DNA of 33,576 nucleotides from Planctomycetia bacterium (GCA_005776885.1 SXOD01000019.1:1-33576), one strand, 5' to 3'. Positions 7,281 to 15,792 are shown, numbered from the stretch's first letter. Numbers and translations: made by a program. The notes: generated from the sequence alone by a model not told the origin.

Positions 7281-8665
7281 TCCGTGAACTCCAGGTCGGT
7301 GCCGTAGGTTTCCTTGAGGCAGGCCAGCGCGATGGCGGCCACGACCATCGTGACAAGCCCGACCCATGCTGCTGCCGCGACCGGCCCGAGCCCGGCGGAT
7401 GCGTCGGCAACTCCTGTCCCACCCGCAGCAGTCTCCCCGGTCCCCTTGAGCCAGATCCATGCCGTCGTGACCAACGGCACACTTCCGCGCACGAAGTTCG
7501 GCGCGCTCGTGGCGGCGGTCGCTCGGAGGTTCGTGCCAAACTGCTCTGCTCCGACGGTGACAAACACGGCCCAATACCCGATGCCAACACCCATGATCCC
7601 ACTCCAGAGGTAGTAGGTCTCTGGCGTGGGGCTGGCCCTGATCGCAAAGTACGCGCCGACAAAGCTGGCCGCGGTCATGGCTTGATACAGCGCCAGCGCC
7701 TTCTTCCGGCTGCGCAGCCACTGGCTGAGGAGCCCGCTGCTCAAGTCGCCAATCGCCAGGCCGCCGTAACACCACGCCACCGCCGTGCCGGCATTCACCA
7801 GCGCGACGCCCGTGACCGGATCCACGATTCCCAGCGCCTTTCCGATCTCCGGCGAGAACGCCACAGGCACGGCGACGATGAACCAGATGGGCAGTGCCAT
7901 GATGACGACAGCGGCGTACCGAAGCAGGCGGCGCGGCGGCCACAGCAGCATGAGCGGGTTTCCGAGCTGCACGCCCGCGGCATGCACCTTCTTGAAGATG
8001 CCGCTTTCCACGACGCCGATGCGAAGTCCCAGCAGCAGCAGCCCCATGCCGCCACCGATGAAGTAACTGATGCGCCAATCGGTCGACTTGGCGATCAACA
8101 CGGCCAGCAGCGCACCGCAGATGCCAAACGACGCCACGATCGTCGTGCCGTAGCCGCGGACCTGCTTGCCCAGCAGCTCTGAGACCAGCGTGATGCCTGC
8201 TCCCAACTCCCCCGCAAGCCCCAGCCCCGCAAGGAACCGGCAGGCCGCGTACTGGCCCACGGCGGTGTCAAGGCCGAGCGACGACATCATGCCGTGCCAC
8301 GAACTCTGCGCGGGCACGTCGGCGACGAATCCATTGAGGATGTTGGCGATGGAGTACAGGGTGATCGACCCAAACAGCACGCTGATTCGGCCACGCCGGT
8401 CACCGAGGATGCCCCAGAGGACACCACCGACCAGCATCCCCCACATCTGGTCGTTGAGGAGATCCACGCCCATGTGAGTGAGCTCCTCGCCAGTGAGCCC
8501 CAGCGACTTGAGGCTGTCCACGCGCAGCACGCTGAAGAGCACCAAGTCGTAGATATCCACGAAGTACCCAAGCGCGGCCACGATGACCGCCATCACGACG
8601 GCGCGGCTGGCGTGCGGCGATTGGCCAGTGGGTGCGGATTGTGGCTGCGTCGGAGCGACTTCCAT
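7271..8665 (-). CDS. MFS transporter (12 predicted membrane segments)
   Basis: This 464-residue inner-membrane permease belongs to the major facilitator superfamily. The cytoplasmic N-tail is followed by a first helix, VVMAVIVAALGYFVDIYDL, with the charged FVDIYD typical of sugar- and metabolite:H+ symporters. Loop 2-3 carries the MFS signature GILGDRRGRISVLFGS. ECRFLAGLGLAGE-like sequence (CRFLAGLGLAGELGAG) matches the helix 4-5 region. A second-half loop contains SQWLRSRKKALALY. About 12 hydrophobic segments are visible. ATG 8665 is chosen; an in-frame GTG six codons upstream (8683) is possible. The gene is divergent from the methyltransferase at 8773, and the gap between them holds an 11-bp triple repeat. 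The substrate is unknown; no sugar-binding signature is decisive. Confidence 0.9.
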   Translation of the reverse strand: MEVAPTQPQSAPTGQSPHASRAVVMAVIVAALGYFVDIYDLVLFSVLRVDSLKSLGLTGEELTHMGVDLLNDQMWGMLVGGVLWGILGDRRGRISVLFGSITLYSIANILNGFVADVPAQSSWHGMMSSLGLDTAVGQYAACRFLAGLGLAGELGAGITLVSELLGKQVRGYGTTIVASFGICGALLAVLIAKSTDWRISYFIGGGMGLLLLGLRIGVVESGIFKKVHAAGVQLGNPLMLLWPPRRLLRYAAVVIMALPIWFIVAVPVAFSPEIGKALGIVDPVTGVALVNAGTAVAWCYGGLAIGDLSSGLLSQWLRSRKKALALYQAMTAASFVGAYFAIRASPTPETYYLWSGIMGVGIGYWAVFVTVGAEQFGTNLRATAATSAPNFVRGSVPLVTTAWIWLKGTGETAAGGTGVADASAGLGPVAAAAWVGLVTMVVAAIALACLKETYGTDLEFTEEV

Positions 8666-8701
8666 CCCCGCATTCAACCACACGCGCGGCGGTGCCAGCC
8701 C

Positions 8702-8734
8702 GCGCCCTGCCTGCGCCCTGCCCGCGCCCTGGCC
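8702..8734. repeat. Three 11-bp direct repeats in a divergent promoter region
   Basis: GCGCCCTGCCT (8702-8712), GCGCCCTGCCC (8713-8723) and GCGCCCTGGCC (8724-8734) stand head to tail with no spacing. The first eight bases are identical in all three. The repeats lie in the 107-bp gap between the divergent MFS (8665) and methyltransferase (8773) starts. An 11-bp period keeps each unit on nearly the same helix face. This could be a regulator-binding array or plain tandem duplication in GC-rich DNA. Confidence 0.75.
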
Positions 8735-8772
8735 TGCCGCATCGAGTGCAGTCCGACGCTACAGTCCCGCCC

Positions 8773-9612
8773 GTGCATGTTGGCGCCACCAGCGACTTGA
8801 TCCTCACGCTCGCAGGGGACGACGCGGCATTCACGGCGGAGGGGCGGGCGCTTGTTCGCTCGGTGCTCGCGGGGACCGACCCGCAGTGGGCACACTCGCT
8901 GGCACAACTCCACCGCCACGCCGCACCCCACGCCCGGCTGCGGAAGTGGACGGTGTGGCACTTTCTGTCTCGGCTGGCGGAAGAAGAGCACATCACCGTG
9001 CAACAGTTGGTGGTGCCGGGCGCTGGATGGTCGCCGCTCGCGGTGGACTGGCTCGCGACTGATCCCACAGCACGCGCCTGGGAGCTGGACCTGGAGAACA
9101 TCGACGCCAAGCGCGCTCTCGTCCAGAAGAACGCGCGCGCCATCGCCCCCCGCTGGCGCAATCGCCGGTGCGACGCGTCGGATGCCGCCGCGGTCACCGC
9201 CGCGCTTGCGGGCGCCGGGTGGGACTCGTCGCAACCAACCGCCTGGGTGCTGGAAGGATTGCTTTATTACATCGCCCCCGCCGCGGCGATTTCCCTGATC
9301 CGCGAGGCGCTGGGTTCGCACCCGGATTCGCGCGTCATCGTGGAAGTGGGACTCCCCGACGACTCCATCCAGCAGGCCGCTGGCGAAGAGTGCCGCGCCT
9401 ACCACCAGGCGATTGCTCTGGCGATTGGCCGCGACCACCTGTACACCCACGAACCCACCGCGCTGGCGGCGGCGTGCGGGGCGCGCGTGGAGGCGATCAT
9501 GGACCCTGCCACCGCGTCACGCCTGAGGGGCGACTCTCCTCCCGCCTTCGTGCACCCAATGGAGTCCACGCAGCGCGTCGTGCTGCTCGCTCGTGCGATC
9601 AGTCTGGCGTGA
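8773..9612 (+). CDS. SAM-dependent methyltransferase, leucine carboxyl methyltransferase (LCM/PPM1)-like
   Basis: This is a 279-residue class I methyltransferase related to the leucine carboxyl methyltransferase family. The SAM-binding strand reads LVVPGAGWSPLAVDWL (79-94), followed by an acidic strand end, WELDLENIDAKR (103-114), typical of the family. The diagnostic motif is WVLEGLLYYI (158-167), with strand VIVEVGLPDDS next (188-198). The GTG at 8773 is preferred; the open frame continues upstream to 8632, but that would run into the divergent MFS gene and the repeat array. No Shine-Dalgarno is seen. The last 14 bp overlap tail to tail with the alpha-toroid lipoprotein gene. The natural substrate in bacteria is not known; many homologues methylate small-molecule or polyketide carboxyls. 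Confidence 0.78.
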   Translation: MHVGATSDLILTLAGDDAAFTAEGRALVRSVLAGTDPQWAHSLAQLHRHAAPHARLRKWTVWHFLSRLAEEEHITVQQLVVPGAGWSPLAVDWLATDPTARAWELDLENIDAKRALVQKNARAIAPRWRNRRCDASDAAAVTAALAGAGWDSSQPTAWVLEGLLYYIAPAAAISLIREALGSHPDSRVIVEVGLPDDSIQQAAGEECRAYHQAIALAIGRDHLYTHEPTALAAACGARVEAIMDPATASRLRGDSPPAFVHPMESTQRVVLLARAISLA

Positions 9613-10885
9613 CGGCGCTGGTCGTCACGACGGTCGTCAGTTCCGGCGGCTCCAACTTCTGGAGCTGCTGCATGGTGAGAAGTCCGAAGCCAGTGCCGTA
9701 CGCGTGGCCGTACCCATACAGTGGATAGTCAAACCACGAACCATCGGTGAACTGGATCCGCCGCATCAAGTCATCCAGCCACACGCGGAACTCCTCCCGC
9801 TGCGCCCGGTCCTCCAGCGTGCTGATCACCCGCGACGCGTAGTAGTGGCCGAAGAAGTAGTAGTAGCCGCTGTTGGAATAGAACGCTTCGTGCGGGATCG
9901 GTCGACCGCGCCCGATCTCGATGTAGTGGTGGCGATCCCGCAGGTGCCCAAGCCCCTGAGCCAGTTCCGCCTGCCCCACGCCGCCGGCGTGGTGGTCGTA
10001 CAGCGCAAGGTGACAGACTTGAAGCCGGCCAGAAGTCCCGCTTGGTCGATTGAAGCCCACGCCCGGCCGATAAATGGCGTACGTCCCGTACACGAACGCC
10101 CCATCCGGGAGGCGGAGCAACTCCAGTCGCTTGATGGCGCGTTGCACCCGAACCTCATCCAGCTTGATCCCCACTCGCCTGGCACCATCGAACGACACAA
10201 TCAGTGCTGCCGTGTTGAAACTTGTCGACTCGTTCCCGGTGGGGCGTTCGAAAGAACCCTGAAAGTCGTAGTAGCCCCATCCCCCGTCCAAAGATTGGCG
10301 CGCGAACGAAAAGTCCACCTCCCTCTGCACCATCGCGCGGATCGGCTGTTCGCGGTCCTCGAACCCAGGCTCCTCCAAGAGCCGTACCCCCAGGTCAATC
10401 AAGTAGGTGTGGGCCCACACATCGTAAAAAGTCCCGCCGGACGCCGTGCCAATGGGCTTGGACTCCAGCACCCAGGCCACGGCCCGGTCCAATGCGGCCT
10501 TCGCCGCCGGGTCGCTCCGCGCCGGCTCGATGAGGGCCTGCGCGCACAACGCAGTCGTCGCGCCGTGGAACGCGCGGTGGCTGGCCGAGGTGTCCAGGTA
10601 AATCTCCTGTGTCCGCAGCGTGTGAAAGGTCCCCCACGACCCATCGGGATTCTGGTTCGTGAGGAGCCAGTCCAGCGCGCGGGCCCGAGCATCAGCAGCC
10701 GACCATTCCGGTGCGTCCGGGATCACCCGCGGCGGGGCCTTCGCGACCGACTCGGCCGTCTCGACCGACAGGTCCGCCCCTCGCGCTGATGGCGCTGGGC
10801 GTGCTGACTCGCATGCGCCAAGCGCCAACGCCCATGCCAACGCGGCGGCGCCCGCGATGGGTGCAGCTGTCATCAACCGGCTCAC
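9599..10885 (-). CDS. Lipoprotein with a terpenoid-cyclase-like alpha-toroid domain
   Basis: This 428-residue predicted lipoprotein begins with a short n-region and hydrophobic stretch, then the lipobox LGAC (Cys25). The mature part is an alpha/alpha-toroid of the prenyltransferase/squalene-cyclase-like fold, with repeated QW-type motifs: QNPDGSWG (78-85), QSLDGGWG (197-204) and QFTDGSWF (378-385). The class II cyclase DxDD acid motif is not visible, so cyclase activity is doubtful. A structural or binding role at the membrane is more likely. Translation is coupled to the upstream adaptor gene through a GTGA overlap (GTG start at 10885, TGA of the upstream gene at 10882-10884). An ATG four codons downstream (10873) is an alternative start. 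Confidence in the fold is good; function is unknown. Confidence 0.82.
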   Translation of the reverse strand: MSRLMTAAPIAGAAALAWALALGACESARPAPSARGADLSVETAESVAKAPPRVIPDAPEWSAADARARALDWLLTNQNPDGSWGTFHTLRTQEIYLDTSASHRAFHGATTALCAQALIEPARSDPAAKAALDRAVAWVLESKPIGTASGGTFYDVWAHTYLIDLGVRLLEEPGFEDREQPIRAMVQREVDFSFARQSLDGGWGYYDFQGSFERPTGNESTSFNTAALIVSFDGARRVGIKLDEVRVQRAIKRLELLRLPDGAFVYGTYAIYRPGVGFNRPSGTSGRLQVCHLALYDHHAGGVGQAELAQGLGHLRDRHHYIEIGRGRPIPHEAFYSNSGYYYFFGHYYASRVISTLEDRAQREEFRVWLDDLMRRIQFTDGSWFDYPLYGYGHAYGTGFGLLTMQQLQKLEPPELTTVVTTSAVTPD

Positions 10886-12285
10886 TGGCCACCCGAGTGC
10901 ACGAGGTCGCCGGGCGCGAGGCCGCTGACAATCTCGATCATCTCGCCTTGCGAGATACCCGTGATCACCGGCACCTCCACGGTGGACTCGCCCCGCTGGA
11001 CGCGCACCACCTGCTCGCCGTCGGCGTTCTTCGACAGCGCCTTCTTGTTGATCTGCAAGACGTCGTTGAGCGTTCCCTTGATTTCCACGCTCGACGCGAG
11101 CCCAACCGGCGGCGGCTGTGCCCCTGGATTCAGCGTGACGATGGCGTCGAAGACGGTGCCATCACCCTCCGCCCGGCCGAAGGGGCTGATCTGCGAAATC
11201 GCGCCACCGCAGCCAAGGGCCGGCAAGTCGCCAAAGTGGACCGCGACGGGCGAACCAACCTTGGCAATGCGGGTCATCTCTGCGGGGATGGAGATCTTCA
11301 CTTGCAGCGCGTTCGGATTGACGATCGTGGCGAGTGGTGCCCCCGCGCCCACCTTGTCCTGTGGCTGCTGCGAGATCGGGCCCATGAGGCCAGCTGCTTC
11401 GGCGCGAAGTTGCAGTCCCGCCCGATCCTTCAGGAGCTTGTCCAGTTGGCGCTGCGCGTTTTCGGTTTGCTCGGACGCATCGGCAGCGGCCATGGACGCT
11501 CGGGACACCGCAATCACCTGCCCCTCCACGGCGTGCCGAGCATCGAGCTCGGCCTCGGCGGCCGATTCCCGCACCTTGCGATCCTGCTCGGCGAACTCGA
11601 CCGCCCGGAAGTAGTCGCCATCGGAGATGTTGTAGTGGGTGTACCGCTCGGATCGCTTGAGGCTGCGCCGGGCGCGCTCAAGCACGATGTCGCGGGTCTG
11701 GCCATCCAGGGTGGCACCCTCATACAGCTTTTCGAGCTGCGAAAGTTCCTCCACCTGGTCGGCCAATCCATCCACCGCCCCCTGCGTGTTCAGCTGGCTC
11801 ATCTCGAGGGACTTGGCCTTTCCATACTCCTCCCAGCGTGCCAGTGAACGTGCGGCCAGTTCGAGCGCATGCTGGGTTCGCTCCAGGTTCCTCGCCATCC
11901 GCTCCGCCTGCATGGCCTGCTCACGCGCCTGCAGGTCCTGCCGCTGCCGCGCAAATTCGGCGGCGCGCTGCGCGTCGTCGATCTGGCGATCCAGCTCGCC
12001 GTCGGTCGCCTCGAGGACCAGGATGACATCACCCTCGGCAACCGGCCCGAGGCGCTTCATGACCTGGCTGACGACCACTTCCCCGCGGAACGCCTCTGGT
12101 TCCCACGCGAGTTGTTCACTCTGGGTGCTCTCCACCCGCCCCGGCCGCTTGATCCTGATTCCCATTTCTCCCTTCAGGACCGGCTCTGGCGGTGGTGGCG
12201 CGCTCGCTGCGGCCCCGTTCTCGGCCGCTGGCGAATCTTGGAAGGGAACACAGCAGACGAGTGCGATGGCCAGAGTCTGGAGCAT
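10882..12285 (-). CDS. HlyD/RND-type periplasmic adaptor-like protein
   Basis: This 467-residue exported protein has the layout of a membrane-fusion (adaptor) subunit. Residues 1-20 form a signal peptide (MLQTLAIALVCCVPF). A first half lipoyl-like segment lies at about 68-95 (VVVSQVMKRLGPVAEGDVIL). A long charged coiled coil spans about 95-300 (for example DRQIDDAQRAAEFARQRQ). The second lipoyl half is at about 300-325 (GLMGPI, DKVGAGAPLATIVNP), and a beta-barrel region follows (LQVKISIPAEMTRIAKVG, about 327-344). The closing segment GMIEIVSGLAPGD-like (GEMIEIVSGLAPGDLVHSGG) is typical of RND adaptors. No RND pump, ABC exporter or TolC gene is adjacent; its only partner here is the downstream lipoprotein. 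Its start lies just 22 bp from the divergent DUF5993-like gene. Confidence 0.85.
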   Translation of the reverse strand: MLQTLAIALVCCVPFQDSPAAENGAAASAPPPPEPVLKGEMGIRIKRPGRVESTQSEQLAWEPEAFRGEVVVSQVMKRLGPVAEGDVILVLEATDGELDRQIDDAQRAAEFARQRQDLQAREQAMQAERMARNLERTQHALELAARSLARWEEYGKAKSLEMSQLNTQGAVDGLADQVEELSQLEKLYEGATLDGQTRDIVLERARRSLKRSERYTHYNISDGDYFRAVEFAEQDRKVRESAAEAELDARHAVEGQVIAVSRASMAAADASEQTENAQRQLDKLLKDRAGLQLRAEAAGLMGPISQQPQDKVGAGAPLATIVNPNALQVKISIPAEMTRIAKVGSPVAVHFGDLPALGCGGAISQISPFGRAEGDGTVFDAIVTLNPGAQPPPVGLASSVEIKGTLNDVLQINKKALSKNADGEQVVRVQRGESTVEVPVITGISQGEMIEIVSGLAPGDLVHSGGQ

Positions 12286-12307
12286 GCCCCGATGCTAGCC
12301 TCGAGCC

Positions 12308-12466
12308 GTGGTGGACACCCTCCTCTTCGCCCTCATGCTGGCGTCCCTGCTGAGCCACTGGCGCGGCCGGCGAGTCCTTGGCCACATGCTCTCGTTCGTG
12401 GCCCTCGTCGGCGTCGCCCTCCTGCTCAGCCACCACATGACTGAATCCCTTCCGATCAGCCTGTGA
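12308..12466 (+). CDS. Small membrane protein, DUF5993-like, next to dsbB-like gene
   Basis: This 52-residue frame begins with two GTG codons (12308, 12311) and reads VVDTLLFALMLASLLSHW, then RGRRVLGHMLSFVALVGV, and ends HHMTESLPISL. Two hydrophobic helices flank an arginine turn (WRGRR). The architecture (MDT-LLF start, WRGRR turn, HH near the C-terminus) matches what I recall of DUF5993, a tiny family encoded just before DsbB-like proteins. Its TGA at 12464-12466 is followed directly by the GGAGGAG Shine-Dalgarno of the next gene, consistent with one operon. Whether GTG 12308 or 12311 is used is unclear. Function is unknown; a role with the DsbB-like partner is inferred from adjacency. Confidence 0.75.
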   Translation: MVDTLLFALMLASLLSHWRGRRVLGHMLSFVALVGVALLLSHHMTESLPISL

Positions 12467-12480
12467 GGAGGAGTCAACGA

Positions 12481-13119
12481 ATGAACGACTTGCTCCAACG
12501 CTTCGGCTTCTGGACCTGCCACTTCAACGTGGTTGCGGTTGGCACCGTGCTCACGGGGGCCTTTGTCGTCCAGTTTGGCTACGGCGAGTTTCCGTGCCCG
12601 CTCTGCATCGTCCAGCGCATGGGCATGTTGCTCGCCATCATCGGCGCCGCGAGCATCATTCTCGCCTCGCGGAAGGGGCACGTCACGCCGACGGAGTACG
12701 CGACGGGCTACGGCGTCAGCGTGCTGGCCTCCGTCGTGGGCGCCGCGGGATCGCTCAGGCAGATCGCGTTGCACGTCTGCGATGCCGGCCCCGATGCCGG
12801 GTATGGAAGCGCCGTCCTCGGATACCACCTGTACACGTGGGCGTTCATCGTGTTTGCCGTCATCGTGGGCGTCTCCGGCGCCAACCTCCTCTTCTGCCGG
12901 TGGCTGGACCCGCATCGGGTGCACTTCGGATGGGCGAGCCGCGTCACCGTCTGGTTCGTGGCCGTGCTGCTCGGTGCCAACCTGGTGGCTGTCTTCGCGG
13001 AAGCTGGGTTCCACGCATACCTTCCCGACAATCCGACCTCGTACCGCCTGCTGGACGACCTTGGGCTGGGCGCCTCCTCGGGGTCCGATGGAGCGAGTTC
13101 CATACATTCCGACCCTTGA
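12481..13119 (+). CDS. DsbB-like disulfide bond formation protein
   Basis: This is a 212-residue inner-membrane protein of the DsbB family, which passes electrons from thiol oxidants to quinone. Helix 1 lies at about 12-33. The redox motif is FPCPLCIVQRMG (Cys39, Cys42, with the R/Q-M-G that follows in DsbB). Further helices are at about 47-64, 76-98, 119-138 and 155-175. The periplasmic loop between helices 3 and 4 has just one cysteine (Cys100 in HVCDAGPDAGYGS). The second redox pair of E. coli DsbB is therefore absent. An extra C-terminal helix and hydrophilic tail (from about 176) extend beyond the usual length. A strong Shine-Dalgarno GGAGGAG (12467-12473), seven bases before the ATG, fixes the start. 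It follows the DUF5993-like gene by 14 bp. Confidence 0.88.
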   Translation: MNDLLQRFGFWTCHFNVVAVGTVLTGAFVVQFGYGEFPCPLCIVQRMGMLLAIIGAASIILASRKGHVTPTEYATGYGVSVLASVVGAAGSLRQIALHVCDAGPDAGYGSAVLGYHLYTWAFIVFAVIVGVSGANLLFCRWLDPHRVHFGWASRVTVWFVAVLLGANLVAVFAEAGFHAYLPDNPTSYRLLDDLGLGASSGSDGASSIHSDP

Positions 13120-13170
13120 TTCGCCGGAATTCTGGTCCGCAGCGCGATCAATCTCGACAATACTGGAGCC

Positions 13171-15726
13171 ATGACGCGAACGCCCAGCGCCTTGCCTTCA
13201 CTTCTGATCGCCCCAGTGGTCGCAACCTTGACCCTCTCGGCGGCCGCGGTGGCCTCACCGCAGTCAGAGGCCGATCGAGTCGCCGGGCTGAAGCTCTACG
13301 AAACGAAAATCCTCCCGGTCCTGGAGCGCGAATGCTTCAAGTGCCACAGTGCGGATGGAAAGGTGAAGGGCGGGCTTCGGCTGGATTCCCAGGCGGACAT
13401 TCTGGGCGGTGGCTCCAGCGGACCGGCGCTCGTCCCCGGGAAGCCGAGGGAGAGCCTGCTCATCCGGGCCCTCAAGTACCAAGATCCCGACTACGAGATG
13501 CCGCCATCCAAGCCGCTCGCCGAAGCCACCGTGAAGGACTTCGAGGAGTGGATCCGCCTGGGTGCGCCGATGCCCTCCGCTGGCGGCAACATGATGAGCG
13601 ACTCGATGGCACCGATGGGGATGGCCCCTGCTGCCGGCGAAGTCGTGACCGTCGCCGACGCGCCAAACATTCGAACGGATGGATACGTCGACTGGGGCAA
13701 GGCCCGGTCGCACTGGTCCTTCAAGCCCGTCCTGGAGTACCCCGTGCCCGGTGCCGACGAGAAGGGGTGGTGCTGGGGGGAGATCGACCGATTCCTCCTG
13801 GCCGACATGACCGCCGCCGGGCTGAAGCCGGTCGCCGATGCGGACAAGACCACGTGGCTGCGCCGCGTCACCTTTGACCTCACGGGCCTCCCGCCGACGC
13901 CTGATGCCCAGGACGCGTTCCTCAAGGATCGATCGACGACGGCCTTCGAGAAGGTCGTGGACCGACTGCTCGGCAGCGACGCCTTCGGGGAGCGCTGGGG
14001 GCGACATTGGCTGGACGTCGCGCGGTACGCGGAGTCGAGTGGCAAGGAGACCAACATTGCCTACCCATTTGCCTGGCGATACCGCGACTACGTCATCGAC
14101 TCGTTCAATGAAGACAAGCCATGCGACGAGTTCTTCCGCGAACAGCTCGCGGGAGATCTGCTCCCCGCCGCAACCCCGCAGGAGCGCGCCGAACACCTCA
14201 TCGCCACCGGATTCCTGGCCATCGGTTCCAAGGGACACAACACGCGCGGCCGAAGCCAGTTCACGGCCGACGTGATCGATGAACAGATCGACGCGATGGG
14301 CCAGTCGATGCTCGGGCTCACGATTGCCTGCGCCCGCTGCCATGACCACAAGTTTGACCCGATCCCGCAATCGGACTACTACCGAGTGGCAGGGATCTTT
14401 CTGAGCACGAAGACGCTGTACGGCACCGCGCCCAGCCCCGGGAACAACTTCCCCGCCGACCTTGCCGAACTCCCCAAGGGAACGGTCCCGATCGGAGCTC
14501 CGATCACGCCCGAACGGATCCGGTTCGCCGAACGGGCTCGGGAGGAGGTCGAGGGCCGAATCACGAGGCTGCAGGAGCAGGCCGAGAAGTCTGGCTCCGA
14601 AGTGGACCGCGGTCAGATCCGGAACCTTCGCCAGGCGCTGACGGCACTGGATGAAGCGACGGCTCGCTACGACGAGAACGGGGCACCAAACGACGGCAAC
14701 TTCGTCTGCATGGCCGTGGAGGAGGGTCCGGGCCGCAACGCCCCGGTGCTCCAGCGCGGTGAGGTGGACAAGCCCGGCGAAACCGTCATTCGCGGATTCC
14801 CGCAGCTCTTCGAGGGCGACTGGGTCCCCACGATCGAGCGTGGCTCTGGCCGCCTGGAGCTTGCGGAGTGGGTGACTTCCCCCGAAAACCCGCTCACCGC
14901 ACGTGTCGCCGCCAATCGCATCTGGAGTCACCTGTTCGGGAAGGGCATCGTGCCCACGCCTGACAACTTTGGGATGAGCGGACTCCCCCCCACTCATCCG
15001 GAGCTGCTGGACTACCTCGCAGACCGGTTTGTCGAGTTGGGCTGGTCGACCAAGTCGATCATTCGCGAGATCGCCCTCAGCCACGCCTATCGCCTCTCTT
15101 CCAAGACCGACCCCAAGGGGATGCGCGAAGACCCCGATGCCAACCATTACTGGCGGATGCCACAGCGTCGGCTGGAGGGCGAAGCGATCCGTGACTCGAT
15201 GCTGGCTGCGTCTGGCACGTTGCTTGGCTCGGCGCCCCCGGGGAGCCAGATCCAGTCATTCGAGGGAGTCGTCCGCGACGGCGGTCGCTCCGACCTGTTG
15301 CTGAACGAATCAACCCCGGTTCGAAGCGTGTACCTCCCCATCCTCCGCGACAAGATCCCGGAGATGCTGGACGCCTTCGACTTTTGCGATCCCGCACTCC
15401 CCTGTGGCGACCGATCGGAGACCACCGTGGCCTCGCAGGCGCTCTACCTGATGAACGACGAGAGCGCCATCCGGACAGCCGCGGCCTTTGCCGATCGGCT
15501 GGATCGCTCGGGTGAGAAGGACAACGACAAGATCGACCTGGCATTCAAGTTGGCGCTCGGCCGGGAACCGACGGCCTCGGAGCGGTCGGCCAGCCGGCGA
15601 TTCTTCGACGAGTTCGCCGCCGCCGAACAGCGCAGCGGGTTTTCGGCTGACCCCCTGCGGGATCGAGCCTGGACGGCCTTCTGCCAGTCCCTCTTCATGA
15701 CTGCCGAGTTCCGGACCCTCGACTGA
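13171..15726 (+). CDS. PSD1 protein: planctomycete cytochrome c (PSCyt1) + DUF1549 + DUF1553
   Basis: This 851-residue secreted protein is characteristic of Planctomycetes. Residues 1-31 are a signal peptide. The PSCyt1 domain covers about 40-130, with a heme c site CFKCH (Cys55, Cys58, His59) and the following KGGLRLDS and ALKYQDPDYEMPP motifs. DUF1549 occupies about 190-400, beginning at EIDRFLLADM and including RRVTFDLTGLPPTP, RWGRHWLDVARYAES, FREQLAGDLLP and CARCHDHKFDPI. Its CARCHDH is a second CxxCH. DUF1553 (about 555-840) carries LAEWVTSPENPLTARVAANR, IWSHLFGKGIV, PDNFGMSG and ASQALYLMND. Start ATG 13171 has a weak GGAG ahead. The DUF1501 gene follows 66 bp later, the standard partner. 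The pair is often linked to surface polysaccharide use, but the biochemical role is unproven. Confidence 0.95.
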   Translation: MTRTPSALPSLLIAPVVATLTLSAAAVASPQSEADRVAGLKLYETKILPVLERECFKCHSADGKVKGGLRLDSQADILGGGSSGPALVPGKPRESLLIRALKYQDPDYEMPPSKPLAEATVKDFEEWIRLGAPMPSAGGNMMSDSMAPMGMAPAAGEVVTVADAPNIRTDGYVDWGKARSHWSFKPVLEYPVPGADEKGWCWGEIDRFLLADMTAAGLKPVADADKTTWLRRVTFDLTGLPPTPDAQDAFLKDRSTTAFEKVVDRLLGSDAFGERWGRHWLDVARYAESSGKETNIAYPFAWRYRDYVIDSFNEDKPCDEFFREQLAGDLLPAATPQERAEHLIATGFLAIGSKGHNTRGRSQFTADVIDEQIDAMGQSMLGLTIACARCHDHKFDPIPQSDYYRVAGIFLSTKTLYGTAPSPGNNFPADLAELPKGTVPIGAPITPERIRFAERAREEVEGRITRLQEQAEKSGSEVDRGQIRNLRQALTALDEATARYDENGAPNDGNFVCMAVEEGPGRNAPVLQRGEVDKPGETVIRGFPQLFEGDWVPTIERGSGRLELAEWVTSPENPLTARVAANRIWSHLFGKGIVPTPDNFGMSGLPPTHPELLDYLADRFVELGWSTKSIIREIALSHAYRLSSKTDPKGMREDPDANHYWRMPQRRLEGEAIRDSMLAASGTLLGSAPPGSQIQSFEGVVRDGGRSDLLLNESTPVRSVYLPILRDKIPEMLDAFDFCDPALPCGDRSETTVASQALYLMNDESAIRTAAAFADRLDRSGEKDNDKIDLAFKLALGREPTASERSASRRFFDEFAAAEQRSGFSADPLRDRAWTAFCQSLFMTAEFRTLD

Positions 15727-15792
15727 CCACGCCCGTTTCACTCGGTTGCGGCCCCCGCGACCCGAAGCACACTTCCCCGAAGGACTCTCGCC

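Noticed and set aside
9593-10789. A 398-codon plus-strand frame
   Set aside because: It is antisense to the alpha-toroid lipoprotein, which has a lipobox and repeated DGSWG-type motifs.
13264-15147. A 627-codon minus-strand frame
   Set aside because: It lies wholly inside the PSD1 gene on the other strand and has no family resemblance.
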